DNA from: Sphingomonas sp. URHD0057
Lineage (GTDB): Bacteria; Pseudomonadota; Alphaproteobacteria; Sphingomonadales; Sphingomonadaceae
Direction: 5' to 3'
DNA: 64,000 nucleotides
Assembly (NCBI RefSeq): GCF_000620665.1
Contig: NZ_JIAU01000006.1
Span: 248,001 to 312,000, forward strand
Both the position numbers and the translations under genes were made by a program. Position 1 is the first letter of the stretch; each line of letters begins with the position of its first letter. Positions 52,748 through 64,000 of this stretch are shown here, piece after piece. Under the pieces are notes generated by a model. The model worked only from the letters and a program-made list of their open reading frames with translations, searched no databases and was not told the origin of the DNA.

Positions 52748-53155
52748 ATGCAAATTCAGGGCTACGATCATGTCGGCATCCGTGTCAGCGACCGCCAGCG
52801 CGCGCTGGAGTTTTATGCCAAGCTCGGCTTCACGCTCGACCCCGAGTTCAGCAATGAGCGGGCAGCGGAAATTCTCGCGGCGGATGGAACGCGCATCAAC
52901 CTCATCTTCAACGGGGTCGCTCAGTCCATGGCGCACAACGTGTTGCTCGACGAGCCGGTCAAGCTGCCCGGCTACACGCACGCCGCGTTCATCGTCGATC
53001 GGCTCGACGACCTCCTCGCCTGGGCCGCGCGCGAAGAGGTCGCGGTGACCGAAGGCCCCGTCGATTGGGACCGGCGGATGACCTGCTTCATTCGCGATCC
53101 CGACGGAAATGTGCTGGAGTTCAACGAGCTGAAGTCGCCCGCGCCACGCCAATGA
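52748..53155 (+). CDS. VOC-family (glyoxalase-like) protein
   Basis: 135 residues with two beta-alpha-beta-beta-beta modules: YDHVGIRVSDRQRALEFYAKLGFTLDPEF and HAAFIVDRLDDLLAWAARE...CFIRDPDGNVLEFNEL. His and Glu metal ligands are visible (H9 in DHVGI, E in LEFNEL). Function unknown: a lyase, dioxygenase or resistance-type fold. It is ten bases before the LysE exporter, in the same operon. Confidence 0.85.
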   Translation: MQIQGYDHVGIRVSDRQRALEFYAKLGFTLDPEFSNERAAEILAADGTRINLIFNGVAQSMAHNVLLDEPVKLPGYTHAAFIVDRLDDLLAWAAREEVAVTEGPVDWDRRMTCFIRDPDGNVLEFNELKSPAPRQ

Positions 53156-53165
53156 AGGGACGCCC

Positions 53166-53783
53166 ATGTCATTGCAGCTGTGGTTCGCTTACGCGCTGAT
53201 CCTGTTCCTCTTCTCGATCACTCCCGGTCCGGCGGTGATCCTCGCCTCGAGCCGCGGCGCCGCCCGCGGTTTCGCCAGCGGGATGGCGGTGGTGGTCGGG
53301 ATCATGCTCGGCAACATGGTCTATATGGGATTGTCCGCCTTCGGCCTCGGGGCGATCGTGCTCCGCTCCGAGCGGCTGTTCCTGGCGATCAAATATGCCG
53401 GCGCCGCGTACCTGCTGTTCGTCGGCCTGCGGGCGCTGCGCGACGCGTGGCGCAACGCGCCGGACGCGGCCGTGCCGAAGCCCTGGACGCACCCTATCTG
53501 GCAGGGCGTCAGCAACCAGCTCGCGAACCCGAAGGCGATTCTCTATTATTCGGCGATCCTGCCCCAGTTCGTCGATTACCGCTCGGCATCGTTCGTCGGG
53601 ACGATCCTGCTGCTTGCGGCCACCGAATGGTTGGTCGAGGTCCCGGTGCTTGCCGCTTATGTCGCGCTGGCGGCGAACGCGAGGCGCATCGCTTTCCGCC
53701 GCCCGTCGCGAATGCCGCAGGTCGCTTCGGGGCTGGCGCTGGTAGGGGTTGGCGCGTCGGTTGCGATCGGCTCCAACCGCTGA
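53166..53783 (+). CDS. LysE-family amino-acid exporter
   Basis: 205 residues, six membrane helices. The N-terminal signature is ALILFLFSITPGPAVILASSRGAARGFASGMAVVVGIMLGN. Family members export lysine, arginine or homoserine lactones. It sits between the VOC protein and a PLP decarboxylase, suggesting export of a decarboxylation product or of the parent amino acid. Confidence 0.92.
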   Translation: MSLQLWFAYALILFLFSITPGPAVILASSRGAARGFASGMAVVVGIMLGNMVYMGLSAFGLGAIVLRSERLFLAIKYAGAAYLLFVGLRALRDAWRNAPDAAVPKPWTHPIWQGVSNQLANPKAILYYSAILPQFVDYRSASFVGTILLLAATEWLVEVPVLAAYVALAANARRIAFRRPSRMPQVASGLALVGVGASVAIGSNR

Positions 53784-53804
53784 ACGCTCTGACCGGGAGG
53801 GACG

Positions 53805-55223
53805 ATGGATCCGCTGGATGATGAAGTTGGCCCGGCATTGGACCGGGTCCAACGCTACTCGCTCTCCCACCTCGCGGCGCTGGGAGAATCTCGGGCGGCG
53901 ACGAATCCACGGTCCCGGGACCCGCTCGGCCTTCCCGCCGCCGGAACCGGCGCGCTCGCGGCGATCGACGAACTGATCGCGCGGTACGGCGATGAATTCT
54001 CGGGGAGCCCGGGCCCGCGTTACTGGGGCTTCGTCAACGGCGGCGTCACTCCCGCCGCGCTCGCCGGCGACTGGCTCGCCTCGGCGATCGACCAGAATGC
54101 GCAGCTCAACGGCGACGGCGCGGCGGCGTTCATCGAATATGAAACGCTCGGCATGTTGCGCACGCTGTTCGGCCTGCCCGAAACATTCCACGGCGTGTTC
54201 GTCACCGGCGGGACGATGGCGAACCATGTCGGGCTCGGGATCGCACTGCAGCGCCTCGGCGCGAGGCGTGGCATCGATGCCAGCCAGCATGGCGTCGCTG
54301 CGCTGGGTGAGGTGCGGATCGTTACCGGCGAGAGTCATTCGAGCATCGCCAAATCGGCCGCCATGCTCGGGCTTGGACGCGACGCGGTTACGCAAGTGCC
54401 GCGTCTCGACGGGCGCGAGGCGGTCGATCCGCGCGCCATGGCCGAGGTCCTGCAGGCCCATCGGGATGCCGCGCTGATCATCGTTGCCAATGCCGGCACC
54501 GTCCTGACCGGGGATTTCGACGACATCGGCGCGCTGGCCGACCTCGCCGAGCGGTTCGGCGCGCATCTCCACGTCGACGGCGCGTTCGGCGCCTTCGCGG
54601 CTTGCTCGCCGGCGCATCGGCACCTCGTCGAGGGGATGGAGCGCGGCGACACGGTCGCCTCGGACGGACACAAGTTCCTGAACGTGCCGTTCGACAGCGG
54701 CTTCGTCTTCGCCCGTGCGCTCGAGCCGCAGATCGAGATGTTCAAGAATGTCTCGAGCTATCAGGCGCCGCCACGCCTCGACCCGCAGCATCTGATCCAC
54801 CTGAGCCCGCAGAATTCGCGCCGGCTACGCGCCCTTCCCGCCTGGATCAGTCTGCGCGCCTATGGCGCCGGCGGATATCGCGCGATCGTCGAGCGCTGCT
54901 GCGGCCTTGCCGCGGCGCTGGGCGAGCGGATTGCGGCGGCCGACGGGTTCCGCCTGCTTGCGCCGGTGCGCTACAACGTCGTCGCTTTCCAGCTCGTTCG
55001 GCCAGATGGCGAAGGAGCAAGCGCGGACGAGACCGGTGCATTTCTCGACCGGATCCGCGACGACGGGCGCGTGTTCGTCACGCCCGGCAACCTTCGCGGC
55101 ACGCCCTGCGTCCGCCTGGCGATGGTCAATTGGAGCACGACCGACCGCGACATCGATATCGCCATGTCGGCCTTCGAAGATTGCTGGGCGCGTCAGGACG
55201 CCGGAAGCTCGGTGAAGACATAG
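53805..55223 (+). CDS. PLP-dependent group II decarboxylase
   Basis: 472 residues. Fold-type I decarboxylase motifs: PGPRYWGFVNGGVTPAALAGDWLAS, FVTGGTMANHVGLGIAL, GESHSSIAKSAAMLGL, LHVDGAFGAFA and the PLP lysine Lys290 in SDGHKFLNVPFDSG. Relatives act on aspartate, tyrosine, DOPA or 2,4-diaminobutyrate. The substrate is not settled. The last 31 bases overlap the converging serine hydrolase. Confidence 0.9.
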   Translation: MDPLDDEVGPALDRVQRYSLSHLAALGESRAATNPRSRDPLGLPAAGTGALAAIDELIARYGDEFSGSPGPRYWGFVNGGVTPAALAGDWLASAIDQNAQLNGDGAAAFIEYETLGMLRTLFGLPETFHGVFVTGGTMANHVGLGIALQRLGARRGIDASQHGVAALGEVRIVTGESHSSIAKSAAMLGLGRDAVTQVPRLDGREAVDPRAMAEVLQAHRDAALIIVANAGTVLTGDFDDIGALADLAERFGAHLHVDGAFGAFAACSPAHRHLVEGMERGDTVASDGHKFLNVPFDSGFVFARALEPQIEMFKNVSSYQAPPRLDPQHLIHLSPQNSRRLRALPAWISLRAYGAGGYRAIVERCCGLAAALGERIAAADGFRLLAPVRYNVVAFQLVRPDGEGASADETGAFLDRIRDDGRVFVTPGNLRGTPCVRLAMVNWSTTDRDIDIAMSAFEDCWARQDAGSSVKT

Positions 55224-57169
55224 ACATGCTGCCCATCGCGCGTCGTTAAAGTGCGCTTGCCCGCCGCATCCTTGCCGACCACGAAGTCGAGGTCCTGGAA
55301 GCCCGGCTCGATCGTCACCAGGGATTCGGTCTTGTCGTCATTGTGGCGAACAGCGACGTCGCCCGACCAGGCCGGCGCGATCAGCCGCACCGCGTCGCCT
55401 TTCCGCGTCACGGTGAGCGTGCCGAGGTCGGCGTTGCGGTAGGATTGGGCAAGACCCGACGCGATCGGCGCCGGGACCGGATTGACGAGCTTGCTTCGCC
55501 ATTGCGCTTCTTCGGCGTCGGTGCGCTTCACCTGAGCGTCGACGTCCGCGACGGCTTCGGGCTTGCCGTCGTAGAGCAATTCCAGAAGGCGGCGCATGAA
55601 CGGCCGCCGCATCGCCGGCCCATTGTCCGCATTGGTGAGCAGAACCGCGCCGACCTGCGCCGAAGGAATGGCGTACATGTCGCTGTGGTAGCCCTCGAGG
55701 TCACCGCCGTGATGGATCACCGGCACGCCCCACGTCGAATCCTCCATCAGCCCCATGCCGTAATATTGGTCCTCACCGATCGGCACCGTGCGTTCGCGAC
55801 GGGCGAGGAGGTTGGCCGGCGACATCATCGCTTTGCCATTGGCAAGCCTGCCCTCGCTCAACTCGTTCTCGATGTAGAGGATCATGTCATGCGGGCTCGA
55901 CCATGCGCCCCCGGCCGGACGGAACGGCAGGAACGCATAGTTCACGTCTTGTGAGGTGACCGCGACATTGCCGTGAACGTCATTGCTGTGCGGGCTCGCG
56001 TGATCGCCTTTCTGCCCCTCCTCCATCGACAGCGTCGTGTCGTGCATGCCGAGGGGGTCGAAGATCACTTCCTGCATGGATTGATCGAACGCGCGACCAA
56101 GCTCCAGGTCAGGGTGGAGGAGATGCGCACCAATGTAGCCGGCCGCCGACGCCATCAGATTGTTGTACTGGAACGTCTCGCCGAAGCCGCTGGTCGGCTC
56201 GGTCCCGGCCAGGATCTTGAACGTCTCCGACGCCGGCGTGTTGCGGGTGGTGTTGAACACCATCTCAAAATCCTTGCGCGGCAATCCGGTGCACGCGCAG
56301 ACCAGGTGCTTGATGAGGACGCTGCGCGTCGTCTGGTCGCTGCCAAGCCGGAATTGCGGGTAAACCTGGATCACCGGCTCGTCCCAGCGAAGTTTGCCCT
56401 CGTCGACTAGCTTCGCGAGCAGGAGCGTTGCCATGCTCTTGGTGTTCGATGCGATCATGAACTTCGTATGCGCATCGATCGGCTCGGGCTTGCCGATCTC
56501 GCGGACGCCGACCCCGCCTTCGTAAACGATTTTGCCGTGATCGATCAGCGCCAGGCCGACGCCGGGCACTTTAAGGCCAGTCGCCGCGGACCGGACAAAG
56601 TCGATCAACTGGGCAACGCGCGCCTCGTCGAGCGGATGCGCCGTGCGGCCGGTGAACATCTCCCTCTGGTACCCGGCTGGACGCATGCTCTGGAGCACGA
56701 GGTTGACCGCCGCCGCACGCTTCTCGGACGTTGCCTCGCTGCCGTCGATGATCGCCACCGTCCACGACTTGCCGAAGCGCCGGGCAACGCTCGAGATCGC
56801 CAGATGCTCGTTGGGAGACGTTTCATAGTCGATGACGGTCGATTGTTCCCAACCGTTGCGGCCAGGCCGCTCGGTCGCCAGCTTGAAGGGATGAATGCCC
56901 TGCGGCCTATAGGCCTTCCAGGCCGCGTCAGCGGCCGCCTTTCCATCGGCCGCGGGGCCGACCTCGACGAGGGCGATCGCGAAGTTGCTTTCGGGCGCCG
57001 TCAAAACGGTCACGTCCCCCGAGGGATGCGCCTGTTGCCACGCCGGCGGCATCGTGAAGGTCGTCTTCGGGGCCGGAGCTGCCGCCACCGGCGGCTCAGT
57101 GGCAAATGATGGCGACAGCGGGACCAAGGCAAAGGCGCAGGACGCGAGAAATAGACCGGCTGCTTTCAT
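55193..57169 (-). CDS. Exported serine hydrolase (beta-lactamase/class C-like) with N-terminal extra domain
   Basis: 658 residues. A signal peptide starts at ATG 57169. Residues ~35-160 form an extra domain. The class C domain starts near residue 180: the SxxK motif SNTK in FMIASNTKSMATLLLAKL, YNN in TFQYNNLMASAAGYIGAHLL, and HHGG in VPVIHHGGDLEGYHSDM. The C-terminal ~120 residues are a beta-rich domain. It could be a D-aminopeptidase or esterase rather than a beta-lactamase. It converges with the PLP decarboxylase. Confidence 0.88.
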   Translation of the reverse strand: MKAAGLFLASCAFALVPLSPSFATEPPVAAAPAPKTTFTMPPAWQQAHPSGDVTVLTAPESNFAIALVEVGPAADGKAAADAAWKAYRPQGIHPFKLATERPGRNGWEQSTVIDYETSPNEHLAISSVARRFGKSWTVAIIDGSEATSEKRAAAVNLVLQSMRPAGYQREMFTGRTAHPLDEARVAQLIDFVRSAATGLKVPGVGLALIDHGKIVYEGGVGVREIGKPEPIDAHTKFMIASNTKSMATLLLAKLVDEGKLRWDEPVIQVYPQFRLGSDQTTRSVLIKHLVCACTGLPRKDFEMVFNTTRNTPASETFKILAGTEPTSGFGETFQYNNLMASAAGYIGAHLLHPDLELGRAFDQSMQEVIFDPLGMHDTTLSMEEGQKGDHASPHSNDVHGNVAVTSQDVNYAFLPFRPAGGAWSSPHDMILYIENELSEGRLANGKAMMSPANLLARRERTVPIGEDQYYGMGLMEDSTWGVPVIHHGGDLEGYHSDMYAIPSAQVGAVLLTNADNGPAMRRPFMRRLLELLYDGKPEAVADVDAQVKRTDAEEAQWRSKLVNPVPAPIASGLAQSYRNADLGTLTVTRKGDAVRLIAPAWSGDVAVRHNDDKTESLVTIEPGFQDLDFVVGKDAAGKRTLTTRDGQHVYVFTELPAS

Positions 57170-57310
57170 GACGAATCGCCCCCAAGTGGCGAGAAGGCTG
57201 CGGCATTTCCCAAGCAACCGCAACTGGTTCTGCTCGCCCGGATGTTCGCAGCGCTTGAGGATTTCGCGATGCGAGCTAGGTTCGACGTCGGGGTTGATAG
57301 GGGACTTTCG

Positions 57311-57844
57311 ATGAACCAGGCGACTTTGCGCTACGGCATCCCGTTGGTGGTGCTGGCGACGCTGGCAGCGCTGCTGGTGGCAATGCACAGCGCGAGCCAG
57401 ATGTTGCTGACGCCTCCGTCCGGCGGATTCATCGGGATCACGATGCTGATCTGTGCCGCAATTGCCTTTTACGCGGCGTATATGCTGGCAGGTGACTTGC
57501 CGTCCCGCCTCGCTCGCCGGCTGATCGTGATCGGGGTCATGGCCTTTGCGTTCTACGCGGGAGGAGAGACGTCTCGCGGTCTCTACGCGATCAACGCCTT
57601 CGGAAATGGGCCGGCAACGGTCGCCAAAGAGCCGTGGATGACCATCAATGGCCACGGCAGCTCCATCACCCTGACGAACGCCGCTCGTCGCAAGTCGATT
57701 ACGCTTCCGGCAACGGCCGACGCGGCGCTCGCCGCAAGGCCAGGGAATTGCGTGAACGTGGAGGTCGAACGTTCGGCCTCTGGCGCTGAACGGATCGCCA
57801 AGTCCCGGGGCGCCATCCAGGCGACTGACATTTCGGTCTGCTGA
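57311..57844 (+). CDS. Hypothetical membrane protein
   Basis: 177 residues from ATG 57311 (MNQATLRYG), with GGGGA upstream. It has three predicted membrane helices (LVVLATLAALLVAMHSAS, GFIGITMLICAAIAFYAAYML, LIVIGVMAFAFYAGG) and a soluble C-terminal domain with two cysteines. No family is recognised. Confidence 0.6.
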   Translation: MNQATLRYGIPLVVLATLAALLVAMHSASQMLLTPPSGGFIGITMLICAAIAFYAAYMLAGDLPSRLARRLIVIGVMAFAFYAGGETSRGLYAINAFGNGPATVAKEPWMTINGHGSSITLTNAARRKSITLPATADAALAARPGNCVNVEVERSASGAERIAKSRGAIQATDISVC

Positions 57845-57849
57845 TCCTC

Positions 57850-57877
57850 TTGCAAGGCCGGCAATAACCACTATATC
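57850..57877 (+). promoter_or_regulatory. Sigma-70-like promoter of rpoB
   Basis: TTGCAA (57850-57855), 16 bases, TATATC (57872-57877). The following ~200 bases before rpoB form a GC-rich leader with small hairpins and no reading frame I can support. Confidence 0.6.
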
Positions 57878-58089
57878 GGCCCAATCCAACAAATAGACGG
57901 CTCCGCCGCACGGTGACGTGCGCGCCGGGGCTTTTCCCGTCCTCTCCGGGACAGGGCCCGAACCGGCGCACGGGCTCCACGCATTGGAGAGGAAAATCGG
58001 GAGGCAGCGCTCCACGACAACTCTCGGCCGTGGCCGAGGACCATTTGCGGGGCGCCACAGGTGCGTCCCCGCGCAGCGCAGGGAACACC

Positions 58090-64000
<5,911 letters not shown>

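Noticed and set aside
53169-54800. Large minus-strand frame opposite LysE and the decarboxylase
   Set aside because: Composition is Arg-rich with no domain; the plus-strand genes have clear catalytic motifs.

Overview
The window is high-GC, densely packed chromosomal DNA. It most likely comes from a sphingomonad (Alphaproteobacteria, Sphingomonadales): the aat / DUF2155 / NDUFA12 neighbourhood, the sphingomonad-type RpoB and RpoC, glycine-zipper lipoproteins, a TonB receptor and short palindromic intergenic repeats all fit. The genus is inferred from recognised protein families, not from a search.

Layout. 1-5.3 kb: cell-wall and housekeeping genes (partial L,D-transpeptidase, glycine-zipper lipoprotein, arsC, aat, DUF2155, NDUFA12-like, DUF192, double cold-shock protein, recX). 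5.4-7.5 kb: a fatty-acyl-AMP ligase and a PilZ protein. 7.5-13.8 kb: an ECF sigma / anti-sigma pair divergent from a lipoprotein, a ShlB/FhaC-like outer-membrane transporter, a subtilisin-like protease and a secreted 'LN-repeat' protein. One spaced motif (GAAAC-N13-CGTT) precedes the sigma gene and three of the four surface genes, so this looks like a self-contained, sigma-controlled surface system. 13.9-23.9 kb: acetyltransferase, a ferritin-like / GtrA / glycosyltransferase operon, cytochrome b561, an RND efflux pair and an S15-type hydrolase.

23.9-64 kb: the genes that in most bacteria form one block (tRNA-Trp, secE, nusG, rplKA, rplJL, rpoBC) appear in the usual order but are split by four inserted segments. 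Insert 1 (24-29 kb) has an RTX protein, a small secreted protein, a winged-helix regulator and a TonB receptor. Insert 2 (30-36.4 kb) has a double-HTH protein and a visibly AT-richer island carrying a PD-(D/E)XK nuclease-like protein, an EcoRI-family adenine methyltransferase, a DUF262-HNH nuclease and a membrane-anchored SNase. Insert 3 (38-45.7 kb) has two tandem outer-membrane barrel proteins and two large metallopeptidases. Insert 4 (47-57.8 kb) has amino-acid and redox metabolism genes. rpoC runs off the right edge.

The two best candidates for undescribed biology are the sigma-controlled LN-repeat secretion cluster and the three-gene restriction-modification-like island. Starts were chosen by ribosome binding sites, overlaps and family N-termini. 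Many genes here start with GTG or TTG.
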